Of a stretch of DNA of 64,000 nt, positions 35,061 through 46,890 are shown one piece after another (within the stretch, counting starts at the first letter, position 1; each line of letters begins with the position of its first letter). Source of the stretch: Leptoclinus maculatus (lineage: Eukaryota; Chordata; Actinopteri; Perciformes; Stichaeidae); the NCBI GenBank assembly GCA_032191485.1, contig JAVDOI010000011.1, positions 2,265,438 to 2,329,437 of the forward strand, read 5' to 3'. The position numbers and the translations under genes were made by a program. Below the pieces are notes generated by a model. The model was given only the letters and a program-made list of their open reading frames with translations. It was not told the DNA's origin and searched no databases.

Positions 35061-37419
35061 AGATTTCTACATGTGAGAGCAGAAGATTAGATTGCATCCA
35101 GCTACTTGTTAGTCTTCTGTACTTTCAGCTTGTATTACATCTCTGTCTGATTTTAATAGCTTATTGCACTCTCTGGTTTATCCCATCCAATTTTCTCAGT
35201 TATCACATTGCTAACACTCAACTCATGTCTTTAAACCCGAAGTGCATTTAACTTGCTCCTTTGAAAAAAGTATATTAAATGTATTTTCCTTGAGCTCATG
35301 GATATCATGCCGTAGTAGGCTACATGTAGGCCTATCTACGGGTGAAACGTTCTTGTAGCGAACCGATCTCTAATAGCTTCACAACAATTGTCACCAAGCA
35401 GTCACAATTTGTATGCAGGTGTCAAAATTGTAATGTGCTTCATTTCACGGCTGAGGAATTTAAACGAGAGGAACGGATGCACTCAGCGATGGCCTTTAAT
35501 CTCCAGAATGCCGATAAACAAAAAGAGAGCAATCTGAAGTTTGCAATCAGTTTGCAATCAGACAGGACTATAAAGCATCACTCAGAAGATCAGAGGATCA
35601 CAACACAACCACCTGCTACAATGTTAGAGAACAGACGGTTCGATGTGGGGTTGGAGTTAGAACTGAAACAAACATATTGATTGATGCTGTAATTGATTGA
35701 TCAGGTGGGAAATTGGATGGGACAAAGATATATTTCTGCAGCTGAGTCACAAATCTCCTGACACCCACAGCTGGCCCTGTCACGTGAGAGCAGTATGGAG
35801 CTCAGCGGGTATCAGGAGCAACTCGCTGGCACAAATTAGATTGGTTAATAAGTTCCATTTAATGAATAACTCCTGCACACAATTCATCACAATCTGATAT
35901 CAAAGATAACACCACAACCTTTAACAGCTACAATATATGAGAAGCAAAGTATACAAGGAACAAGGACAAAGGTAAGGAGAATATTAGTTTGAGGGAATTT
36001 ATTCAGAAATGTGTGACCTCTGAACTAAGATATAGCTGCTAGCTTACTGCTAACGCTGTGTGGGTGGTCCTACGAAACAGAGTAGCCACAGCGAAACACA
36101 TCCACGTCATTATTAGATGCTTTGAATGCTCCGGGAGTGTGATGGCTTAGTATAGAGACCAAAAAAAACAAACAAAAACAGGGCTTTCAGCCAGAAAAAC
36201 TGGGTGTTTGAGTCGACGAATATGTCACTCACTACTGATTGGTCAGTCTGAAATAATACTCTGCTATCAGGCTGAATAAGTGAAGTGAAACAAAATGAAT
36301 CGCACAAAGAATGGGCTGTGTACCAATCCTTTTTTTTCTCCATTATAACATTTTTAATAATTGTGACACACTAATATTTGTTATGACTGTTATTTACATC
36401 AGTTATGAATGGCTGCAGCACAGCAACAGCCTCTTTTGACTCCTGGGGGTTTAATCATTTCTAAGCCAATCAATAACCTCTCAGCGGCCGTCCAAACATG
36501 TTGCACAGGTTTCCCTACTTACCATCCCCCACTATTCATGCACACACACACACACACACACGCTAGCAACTGATTTAACAGGCTATAGACAAATGACACA
36601 TGCTGGACAGACACAAAGAATCACTAGATTGGACTGAATGAAGGAGAATTCATCCCCTGTGCCCAGTTTCCAGCGCAGACCATCAACAGTCTTCACGGAG
36701 GGGAAGGTTTGGGATGTATTTGAAACCGATTCTACTGATGCTTAACCAGGCGCCCTGTTAAAGGACAATCTCGACTTCATCACCTGCTTTGAAAATCCCT
36801 GACGTCCCCTGAAGTTCCCTGACCGTGCCGTACGAGAGACATTTTCTAAAAGCGACAGTGTACAATTATTTAGAAAGCTAAGAGAGCTATAAACAGCTGT
36901 TACAAGCTTTCTTGAGCTCTAAACTAAATCAGGAAGACAACCTGTATTCTCTAAATAAAGGCCGACAGCTAACTTACGTGGCAATTTGAAGGGAAACAGT
37001 CGTGTGTCATCGTTTGGGCTGAGGAAGATTCTGCACACTCAACAATACTAATGCAGTGACAGCGTTAATACCTCAACCGTGAACACTGTTAATGGGGACC
37101 GTGTGCTCCTTGTTGATGGGAACCATTTTCTATCTACTGGTCTTGCAAATTGAATTCCCCTCAAGACAATAACTGGTATTTCATCTTGCATCTAATGAGC
37201 ATGCATGCTGACTCTGAAGGGAGGAACTGATCTGTGCGCTCCACTGACCATTGATTTCTACTTTGCTGAGTCTTTCCTGAGAAGAGCAGGACTTTTCAAT
37301 ATTGTCAACACCATTTAGCTGGCCACAGGGGAATAATATATGAATGAACATTGAAATGTCAATACTGCATGTAATGATGTGCACACATGTGGTATGAATC
37401 ACTTCTAGAGCCAGGATTA
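35061..37419. other. Intergenic
   Basis: A CA microsatellite lies at 36541-36561. A 112-codon ORF (35342-35680) has no recognised domain and is not called. Nothing else identified. Confidence 0.55.
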
Positions 37420-38000
37420 CAGCATTTTATTAATCTGCATATCTTTAATTGCTTTATCTGTTTTTTTTTTAAGCAGCTGCAAGAACTCCCCATTATATCT
37501 TACATTAATTAGTTAATTATCTTTTCCCGTCTCTAAGCCTCCAACAGCGTCCAACAGCCAACGCATCCATAAATATCAACAAGGCCTGATTAAGTGGCCC
37601 TTAGCAAATGGCCCTGAAGCACCATGTCAGGTAATCTCCTGGATGTAAATGAAATGAAACTCTCTCTTCCACATGGCTCTTTTCCAGCGTTAATTCCTCA
37701 CAGACAGTGACTTAGAGGTTACTGATCACAGGTCAGCTGAAAAGGTGCTTAGACAGCAATCCATCCGGAGAGAAAAAGTGTAGCTGCAGAGGGAGACTGA
37801 CGGTTAGACTGGGTGTACTTAATATTTACTCTCCTGCAAATGTTTGTTTAAGGCGAGCTCGACTGCATGAAAGCAGTCCAACAATATGCAAATGACAGAA
37901 CGCTAACGTTGACAGGAAATGATTACTTTGGCTGTGACTGAGCTTCTGGGCGTGTCTCGTTCATTAATCTCCCTCTCTACCTCTCTGTCTGTGTGATCGT
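37420..38000. promoter_or_regulatory. Candidate distal regulatory stretch
   Basis: Non-repetitive DNA with TAATTAGTTAATTA (37506-37519), ATGCAAAT octamer (37886-37893) overlapping TGACAG (37893-37898) and a second TGACAG (37910-37915). These are POU, Meis/TGIF and homeodomain type sites. Conservation is not tested. Confidence 0.25.
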
Positions 38001-38017
38001 CATAGCTGGTTAAAGAC

Positions 38018-38062
38018 GGGGGTGGGGACGGGGGGGATCAGACGGGGCGGGGGGGGGGGGGG
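38018..38062 (+). repeat. G-run cluster (G-quadruplex type)
   Basis: Five G runs of 5, 4, 7, 4 and 14 within 45 bp, separated by 1-7 nt. It meets the quadruplex pattern on the + strand. Confidence 0.9.
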
Positions 38063-38221
38063 TTCACAGGTGCAGCCGAACAGGGATGTGCCACGGTTAA
38101 TGGCGTCCTCTGATCAATTATGGCCCGTCTGAGGCACAGTGTCTATACATATTTCATGACTATCAGCGGATGCGAGCCCGGCTCCCCTAAACCTCTCAAC
38201 TTCCACCCCCAAGCACACACC

Positions 38222-38224
<3 letters not shown>

Positions 38225-38255
<31 letters not shown>
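38225..38255. repeat. C31 homopolymer
   Basis: Thirty-one consecutive C, the longest single-base run in the window, 162 bp after a G14 run. Confidence 0.95.
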
Positions 38256-41006
38256 ACCACCCTTAAGGCTCAGATGAAAGGGAGGCTAGACTTGTTAGCA
38301 CCCTGCGTCAGTTAGCTCCGGACATGAAGGTGGGGTGCCACAGCGGGGGAGCCTGGCCAGCTTCACCCTATAAGCTGTGGGAAGCTCCTGGTTCATATTT
38401 GTTTTTGTCTGCCAGCACATGCACCGTGTTAAGGCTTGGAGAGAACTGTAATTTACTAACAATTTAATAACAATTTAATAACAATTTACCCTTTTTGTTT
38501 TATAGCAGATCTTTCTTGTCTTCGGATCCATCTCAATTGTAAAGGAGCTTCCAGTTGCCCTGCACTTCTTTCCTTTCTTTTCTTCCTCTTGTTCCCGATT
38601 ACTTCTGTGATTACACAACTGAACCCTTTCATGTGATCAAACAGCATCACTGTGGATGGAAGCCATTTTGGTTGAAGGTTGCAAAGGACCCTGCAATTAT
38701 GGCGGTGGGGGTTGGGAGAAGAAGTGGCTGCTGGAGGCTGTTGGCCAGTCGTCGGTTGGTAATGCTTTGTAGTCTGTTTCCACCCAGCGGCCCCTCCTGA
38801 TGTTCTGAAGTAAAAGACAGACACTGCAAAAAAAACTAATCCAATGCAGATTTGGTTGTTCCAAGAAATTATTTGACATTCTGGAGATGACAGTAATAAT
38901 ACGCATCTCTCATGAAACTTCCATTTAAAAATGGAAATTGGTGGAACAGATCGAGTTGCAATTTGGTTATCAGACCTAATGTCCTGGTGTTTTTTTGTTC
39001 AGATTTTTCAGTAGTTCACAGAAGAATAAAATACAATCACAAACGGCAGCGCTAGACGCAACCGCACAGCGGAGTTGACATTATAAAAAGGAAAAGACGA
39101 GTGCTGATGTTATTTGAAGAGACCTGAAGCATGCTCTTGCATCACTGCTCTTTATCTGGTAGCAGATTTTGAATTGGTGTGCTCACAACAGAATGTCTTG
39201 CCTTAAAATGTTAAGCTCAGTGTGTGTCCTGATCAAACAGATCAAAGTCTCTCCTCGGCCTGTACGGAGGCTGCTTAAAGCTCCTTTAATCTTTATTCTG
39301 GTCGTGATAAGAAAGTTTGATGCAAGAATTAATTAATTCTTAAACTTGAAGTGTCATGCTTTGAGGGTTGTGACGACGGACTGATGAGGTGCACTGGACT
39401 AGTATTAGGACTAGGAATAGTTGATATGAAGGGGTACTGTGGTCTTTTCTTTTTGGAGATTAGTAACTATAGTGAGTGTGTCAATCTCAACTATATTGTC
39501 GTTTTTTAAGCTTTGAAAATCCCGGACTTCCCTGAAGTTCCCTGACCCTGCCTTACAAGAGATCCAGATGTTTTTCTCACTAGCTCACCTGTCTGCAGTT
39601 AACAGCTTCTGCATTTAGCTTGAACACAAAGAAATGTCAGATCTAAAACCCTCAAAGGGATTTCCAAATGCAAAAACATTTGATCCTTTCAGGTCTGAGG
39701 ACGTGTTGGATTCCGGCAGCTGAGGTGGTAAAAAAAAAGCCTATTTCCCCCCTCTTTAATTTGCATTATAATGATTTATTAATTCACATTTTGATAAGCT
39801 ATTAATTTCATACCCCATGATGCACATTTCAGCCAGCAGACAGAGCGTTTCGGGTCTGGTCATTAATAAGCAGGCCTCTAACAGCAGAGGATCCATGGTG
39901 GCCTGTTTACAGAGTGTTTACTGGTAGTTAAGAGGGAGAGGCCACCGCGCTGGACGAATGACAACAGACAGAAACGTTTACAACATTATCAGCTCCTCCT
40001 TAAAGAAAATCGTTCCTTTTAGTTGCAACTCCAACACGGTGTCGTGTCCCCTTGTAAACTTTGATAACTGCTCCCCAGTTAAGTGAGCACTCTCATCATT
40101 GCTCTGGGACACACTCGCCTCTCTGGACGTCTGGCCTGCGACGGATGCTTCGTTGTTAATATTGTGCCGCAAAACAACCGATTGCTATGGCACTCGTTGC
40201 TACAAAACACTTACCACAGCGTTCCATGTTGCAAATGTCACAACATTTTTCAAATAGCTTTCATAGAAATGGCATTCTGACAATAATGACTATTGCATCG
40301 TGCATTCCATCGACAACCGATGGCTGATTTTAGATAATGCGAGCCAACTTCAGCTACAGTAGAAGCGTTCTTATCGTCACCAGATAGGAAGAACATTTAA
40401 ATGATCATTTTACTGACGTGTAAATACGCCCTGAAATCAAGATTTACACCAACTTGTCGGTGTCATATTTGGAACGCTGTGACTAACAGAGTGCATTATA
40501 CTTGTCAGTGACGTCTTGCTTGTTTTCAGCCCAAAGCTTACAGAGGGTCAGAAGTTCATTCTGAACAGTTTCAGAGCATTTTACAAAGACGCTTCACAGA
40601 CGTTTCCGGTTTGATCTTTGTTTACGTCACAAAATGAAGTGCTTTTATGAAGGAGGATTTCTTTTTGCTATCCGGCATCCCGTATGCATGGAGATGAAAA
40701 GGCATCATGTTTAATGGTTGTTTCCATTTATAGAAGTAAGATACCATTATGTAATGTTGTTCCGTATGAAAGAAAGAGAATAATTACTACATTTACCTTT
40801 AAACAAGGCTAAACCAGGGCTAACAAATTAAAACATAAATGTGTATAGTAGATGAAAGGCTACACAGTGGGACATTTAACACTCAGTGCTTTTTATCCTG
40901 AGTGGTTCTGGTTGTCTCTGGGCATTATTTTCCTGTGCGGGGAACTTAATGTAACGACACATCCAATCTAAACATAACTGCTGAGGGAGAACGTATGTGG
41001 ACATGT
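38256..41006. other. Intergenic
   Basis: An 11-bp unit (AACAATTTAAT) is repeated three times at about 38458-38488. The stretch 39755-39930 is rich in ATTA/TTAAT cores and could be regulatory. No gene supported. Confidence 0.5.
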
Positions 41007-41204
41007 GTACAGCTGTGTGTGTGTGTGTGTGAGAATGAACACTGATATGTGTGGGGGTTTAGTTGTATGCTGCCAAAGGCCTAGAAAACGGTTCATGGGA
41101 AAAGACTGTGTTTATCTTGATTTAGACAAAAAAATAACCGTGCCAACAGCTGTCACATTGGGCATTCTCCACGGACTGGCTCACACAGATGTAGTGTACA
41201 GCCA

Positions 41205-41206
<2 letters not shown>

Positions 41207-41237
<31 letters not shown>
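41207..41237. repeat. (GT)n microsatellite (second of a pair)
   Basis: About 15 GT units. A shorter GT run lies at 41013-41031, and the 77-codon ORF spanning both is a repeat artefact. Confidence 0.95.
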
Positions 41238-41239
<2 letters not shown>

Positions 41240-42006
41240 AGCGCATATGTTTCAAAACCCACTTCTGTCACAGCCATTTGCAGTTAGGCTTCAACAGAGC
41301 CCAATAATAAATCCTCTAAATTGCATTCGACTAATCAAATTATTCAGAAGGTAAATGAAGAAGCATTCACTGACAGTGCAGGGAGACCTGTTAAATCACA
41401 GGCTACACAAAGCAATTGAGATTGGTTGCAGCAAACCCCGTTAGCGTTGATTCATGGCGAGAAGTACGCCATAATATAATGGTTCAAATCTCTCCATCTT
41501 TACCCCATTAGCATCGGTCTCACATCTTTCAGAATCTACCTCTTTAAGCGCACGACGTCACCGGGTATATCTGGAAAAATGAATCCGATCTCGTTCATTT
41601 CAGGAGCCGACAAGTCACACGCCGGCAACTGAGATGACAGCGTTGTACATCAGAGCCTCGGTGCCAGGAGGAGAGGCAGCACACAGTGCCAGTGAAAAAA
41701 GGAAACACTTATGATTTCCAATATTATCTCCATGATGTATAATAGCTGTTGAGCTAATGCTCCATTAGCAGCGATAACAATCCTCTGTGTCCATCAAACA
41801 GCCTTGTTCACCGTTACCCTTTTCATACTAAAGATGAAGATTAAGACTAAACAATGCACATTGGAGCCATTTATATAAGACCGCTATCACGTGCTCCTTG
41901 TTATCACCATTCACTTCTCTCCTGTGCTAGTTATTAAAGGAATTTAATTAAACTAAATGACAATGTTTAATAAAAGTGTCTGTTTCACCTCTCCTTCTGT
42001 CCATGC

Positions 42007-42009
<3 letters not shown>
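41238..42009. other. Intergenic, possibly regulatory
   Basis: 41690-41960 is non-repetitive with AACAAT/ATTGT SOX-type and TTAATTAAAC sites. No gene. Confidence 0.4.

Positions 42010-42064
<55 letters not shown>
42010..42064. repeat. (CT)n microsatellite, about 27 units
   Basis: Uninterrupted homopurine/homopyrimidine mirror repeat; H-DNA forming type. Confidence 0.97.
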
Positions 42065-42068
<4 letters not shown>

Positions 42069-42413
42069 CAAACATGTCTGCACTTGCTATTTTTCGCTCT
42101 CTTTTCGGGGAGTTGGTTGAATGGCATTTAAATGTCACTAAAATACATTTAAATTCAAGCCATTACAGAGACGTCTTGGTCACCAAAGGCGGTCAGCGTC
42201 CAAAGAACCTTTAACCCAAGTCAGGAGCTGAGTCACCAAGGTGGCTCGGCTGATGCTCATGGATGGATTACTGAACAGGCCTAACAGGCATAGTTCAAGG
42301 GCCCAAAGTGCCAACTCCCCCCCCCCTTCACCTTCATTTAAAGAGACCAGGGAGAGACTCAAAATGACCACAAAGAAACATAAAGCGACTACAAGGAGAC
42401 CAGGGGACCAGCG

Positions 42414-42475
42414 GTCTTTCAGTCAGGAGACCGCTGTTCGCCCCCTTGTGAAACGAGACGTGAATGTTTTGTCAT
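42414..42475 (+). repeat. Dispersed repeat family C, copy 3
   Basis: CTTTCAGTCAGGAGACCGCT then GTTCG and TTGTGAAACG, matching the order of the core at 54858-54900. Confidence 0.6.
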
Positions 42476-45400
42476 ATTAACCCAAATGATGATCTTTTCG
42501 TTGGGGCCTTTTGTAGGAAAACCCACGAAAAATGAGGAGGGACTTTTTGTAGGACATGAAACGAGCGTTGATACGTTGAACCATCACGTTATCTGGCGTT
42601 AAATCAAATGGCAGCGACTGAGAATTAATGTTAGTAACTGATGTGCCACAAGCTGCAGTTCCTCAAATGACCACTACATGCTGACTCCAAGTAAACTCAT
42701 AATGCACTAAATCAAATCTGTGAAATATATTCTACAGTGAGGCTTATGAAGACAGTTTTTCATCACGCCCAGAGCTCTTCCTATGTGAAGTTAGTGGACA
42801 CGTCATCATCTATTCCTGTCAAAGAGTAAGTAGTTCGGCGAGGGGTGGCATCTACCAGCGTTGAATCCTGGAGGTGCACTCAGTACTTGCAATAGGTAAG
42901 TGGCAGAAAGGTGTCTGCGTTTGTGAAAGGTCAATACTACTGGTACCAAACCAAAACTTGTCCAAAGGTAAGTATACAAAATGTAAGCTAGCTAGTTACC
43001 CAATTAGCTTGCAAAAGATAATTGATTTCTAAATGACGTGTTCCAAGAAAACAATGTCAGTCTGGAAGGGGGAATGCGTGGACCACAAGTGATTCTTTCC
43101 GCATTCAAACAGCATTTCATCTCCCGAAAACGAAATGTTTTTGCGGGGACAGAAATGTCTAGGCTGTGTTCTGATCTATAAAATGTTTACGGCTAATGAG
43201 TTGATAATGGTGGGGTTTTTCAGGAAGGCCGTGGGGTCTCCTGGGTGGCAGAATATAGTGTTTCCATTAGGCATGCCCTCTTCTCTTTGTCTCCTCATTC
43301 TCCATCTCTCCAGGGAGGCACTCCATAAGATCCCAAGTGGCTTATTTACTTGTAAAGGCGGCGCAATGTCCCCTCAGCGGCCCTCCAGCCAGAGCTAACA
43401 GTGGATTGGCTTGTGGCGTTGCATTCAAGTGCTCTTCTCGTGCTTAAGTGGGGCTGCTCGCTGAGACCTGAGATACTCTCCCCGTGAGCCAGAGACAGAC
43501 GTGGAGGTGAAAGGAGCGGCAAGACAGAGAAATTAAATGATCTGAAGTGAGGTGAAGACAGATGGAAAAAGTGAAACCGGGAAAAACAAGAAAATGGAAG
43601 GAGACAAAAGAGAGCGAGACACCTTTTAATAGCGACGCGAGTAGTGTGACAAGTGTCTGTGGTGTGTGTTTGATGGATTAAGAAGGAGAAAATCTTTGCT
43701 TTTGGTATAATGGTGTTATTTAATCTTATTTCTCATTGTTTTTTCTATATTTTCTATTATCTCAATCGCAGGAGGCCCTTTTGCAAAACACAGTGATGTA
43801 TGTCTTCTTGCAGCAGTAAACACGCTGCAGGTAAAACAAGTTTTAAATGAGTCGGATACTTTTTTAAATATCATTTTTACATTGAAAAACCTGTAAAAAC
43901 CGACTTTAAAGAGCTTTAAAATATGTATCGTTGTGCATGTACCGTATTTTGTGAGCTATATTTTGTATTTTTCTGCAGCCTCACTAGAGGAGATGATTTA
44001 CAGGCTGCCGTCACAGGCATGTCATAGAAGGAGATTAGAGGCCGCTCTGGCCCGACCATCAATACTGCGAATGGGGACCGAAGTGCCCTGCCTGCTGATA
44101 AACAGGAGGACACCAGCCTGGAATTGATTGCCAAAGTGCCACATCTGTCATAAAGCTAACCAGAAGGTGATTGTGCAGGACACTGGGGGGAGGAGGATGA
44201 GATTTTGCTTTGTTTTGGCCTAAGAGTCAAAACATTCACGCAGATCTTAATCCATCTATCTATTCATGCATCTTATTGAACCGCAAATGCTGGTTTAAGC
44301 AGCAGCCTGATCTCATTCAGTTAGTTGCATATATTCACACCCAGAAGCTTTGCTCTTCTGTTGGCTACCGAGCAGCTGCACTAGAGCAGGTGGTGGGTAA
44401 GTGCTTTTCTAAAGCACACTCCAAGGGTTGGGGTTTCTTTTTCCAGGGAAGTAATAAATGTGTCTCCGCTAACCAGATATTTTCCAACCAATTTATAGAT
44501 TCTCAACTTTATTTATCACCACAAAAGTTTCCTACCATTTCAGTCAAGTGATATGTGAAATGAACTGAAAATATTAAAATGTGTTGCTTCGACTGGCGAT
44601 GAAGTGTTTGCGGTGCCGCATTATATAACGAGGCACACTTTTAAAAGGGGTTTATAAGTTGTCACTTAGGTGTTATAGATTAGTTTAAGCCATTAATAAG
44701 AATGTGAACAATCTGTTTGGCTGCTGTTTATCCTCCTCCTGCATCACAAGTGCTTTGTCATGTAGCTCTTTAGTTCATAACCATAATTGGTTCATTGGTT
44801 GACCTTCTGGGGAAAAGGCTGCAGAATATATGTATCAAAATAATTTATTGAAAATGTATTGACATTTGCATCTTCAGAATTGGATTATTACACAAACCCT
44901 TTGTGTATGACTTATTAGCATGATGACTTTTGTTGCCAGCTTATTATTGAACTACAAACGTCAGTCATTAAAAAAAAAGAATTTCTCTACAGATGTGAGG
45001 AAACAACATGATTTCTGTTGTTTTTATTGATTGATTTCACCGCAAACTTAATGGCCTATTGTTCGACCAAGTAAAGTCACAAAATCAACTCCAGCGCTGA
45101 CAATGTGATGCATGCACTTTCATACCGGCCAACGTTAAGCACCGTACCTTGAGGAAATATTGACTAAAAAAAGTAAGAACACAACAACAGGAGAACCTAT
45201 TTTGAATTCTGAAACAAATGACAACACTAAAGAACACCAATATAGGTGAAGGATGGTGCCATTGTGCTGCTTTCCCCAGGCTCTTCAATGGTACTCTGTT
45301 GTAAAGATTTTCTAACAGAGGAAGCACAGACAGAAGCACAGAAAGCATCAATAAAACTAAAGTCAGTGTGAGCAGAGGAACAATAACACCCTTGAGACGT

Positions 45401-46140
45401 TGAGCTGAACACTTATTGAGAGAAGTTTACGATAACTGAACAGGTAGGAGTTTGATGTCTTGCTCCGGGACCCTCGATATTTGGGATTTAAAGCGGTAAC
45501 CTTTTCACCCTATTCTCAAACAGTAAAGTTATTTCCCAGGACTCAGTGGATTGACATTCATACAAGACATCTACCAGGGCGAGTGTGATGTCAACAGCTC
45601 TTAAACGGCAGACCAATGGCAGGCAGTATACCTGACACAAATCAACAAAAAGATCAATGCACTTTGTGCTTTTACAGATATTATTATATTTTGCATTGTC
45701 TTTAAAGTTTTTAGTGTGGAGCTTTGTTGATTAACTTTTATTGTCAGCGTCCTCTCAACATATAGGTTCCCAGCATTCTGTGCTTTTTCAGCTGAGTTGT
45801 TCTGTCATTGTTGAAAGATAATCAAGAACTCTTGGCAGTTTGTTCCTGTTGGTAATCGCTGTACCGAGAGCAAGTTGTGACAAATTATAAACATAAAGAC
45901 TGTGAATTCCGGTGAAAGCTTTTATTGATTTTGCAGAACAAATAATTCCAACTTTCTCTCTCATGAGATGGAGGGGAAAGTGAGCAGAAAAGGCAATAAG
46001 TGTACCGAGTACAAGTTGTTCCATCTTGGTTATGCTGGGGGTGCAGAAAAGAGCGAAACCCTTACCGTAACAACATGAAGCAAATATGTTTTCCCTCTCT
46101 GGCTGCATTAATGAAGACTGCAAAACCCTAAAATGTCACA
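42476..46140. other. Intergenic with purine-rich stretch
   Basis: 43490-43622 is strongly purine-rich on the + strand. 43980-44200 is unique, balanced sequence. No gene or full repeat is recognised. The 111-codon minus-strand ORF at 45788-46123 is not recognised. Confidence 0.5.
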
Positions 46141-46320
46141 ACATAGATGGATAGATAGATACTTTATTAAAACTCAAATCAACAACTTTTGGATTGATTA
46201 TACTATAAAATCTGGATGAGACATTCAGAGTCCCCAGAGGATAAATCCTCATTGACATTGATGATCCCCTGATGATTCCTCTAGTGCAGCCATCAGTTAT
46301 GACAGGATGCCTAAAAAACA
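46141..46320 (+). repeat. Dispersed repeat family A fragment with LINE-like lead
   Basis: GATAGATAGATACTTTATTA is followed by GTCCCCAGAGGATAAATCCT, TGATGATCCCCTGATG and CCTCTAGTGCAGCCATCA. The later blocks match repeat A order. Confidence 0.45.
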
Positions 46321-46339
46321 ACCCTGTCTTCTACAAAAT

Positions 46340-46560
46340 TACATTCATATACAACCAAACTGCATCTCAAAGCACATTTATCCAAAGTGCTTCACACCGT
46401 CTCTCATTCACACACATAGTCATAAACCGATGGAAGCAAACTACCATGCCACTGAACTAACCGCCACTCATTGAGACTTCAACGTGTGGACAGCAGGAGT
46501 TTGGGATCGATTATTGGACGATTATTGAACCCTGCTGACTCATTGCATACTCTGTTGACC
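46340..46560 (-). mobile_element. Decayed SINE-like element, reverse orientation
   Basis: CATTTATCCAAAGTGCTTCA and CGTGTGGACAGCAGGAGTTT with GGGATCGA resemble the reverse of the element at 30659 and related percomorph repeats. Strongly diverged. Confidence 0.35.
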
Positions 46561-46842
46561 TATGAGTAAACTAGGCTATTGTAGCTCTAGTTGCTTATTC
46601 AAGATTGAGACTAATAATAATCATAACACCAAACCAATGAAGAAGAGGAACACAAGAACGATGAAGATGGCACAAAGCCAGAGATCAAGCGCTGCAAGCT
46701 AGAGGAGAAGTCCCTATCTCATCATGAAAACAGCAGTAAAGAGTCTAAGAGGTCTATGGAGAAGACTTTGAAGAAATCTGTAGGTAACTGGACAAGATTT
46801 TGGTATCAGAAGTATTCTAGTTTCCCTCTGTAGTCCGAGTAG

Positions 46843-46890
46843 TATTGACCAATCACGTTTGAGCAGACTTTGGTTGAATGCAGGTAAAGG
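46843..46890 (-). repeat. Dispersed repeat family B, copy 2
   Basis: The reverse complement shows TTTACCTGCATTCAACCAAA then GTCTGCTCAAAC, two changes from the core of the other copies, followed by GTGATTGGTCAATA. Confidence 0.7.

Noticed and set aside
35342..35680. 112-codon + strand ORF with CRCQNC
   Set aside because: The C-x2-C is isolated, there is no known family, and it lies among dispersed repeats.
45788..46123. 111-codon minus-strand ORF
   Set aside because: Not recognised and adjacent to repeat A and LINE-like sequence; probably chance or repeat-derived.
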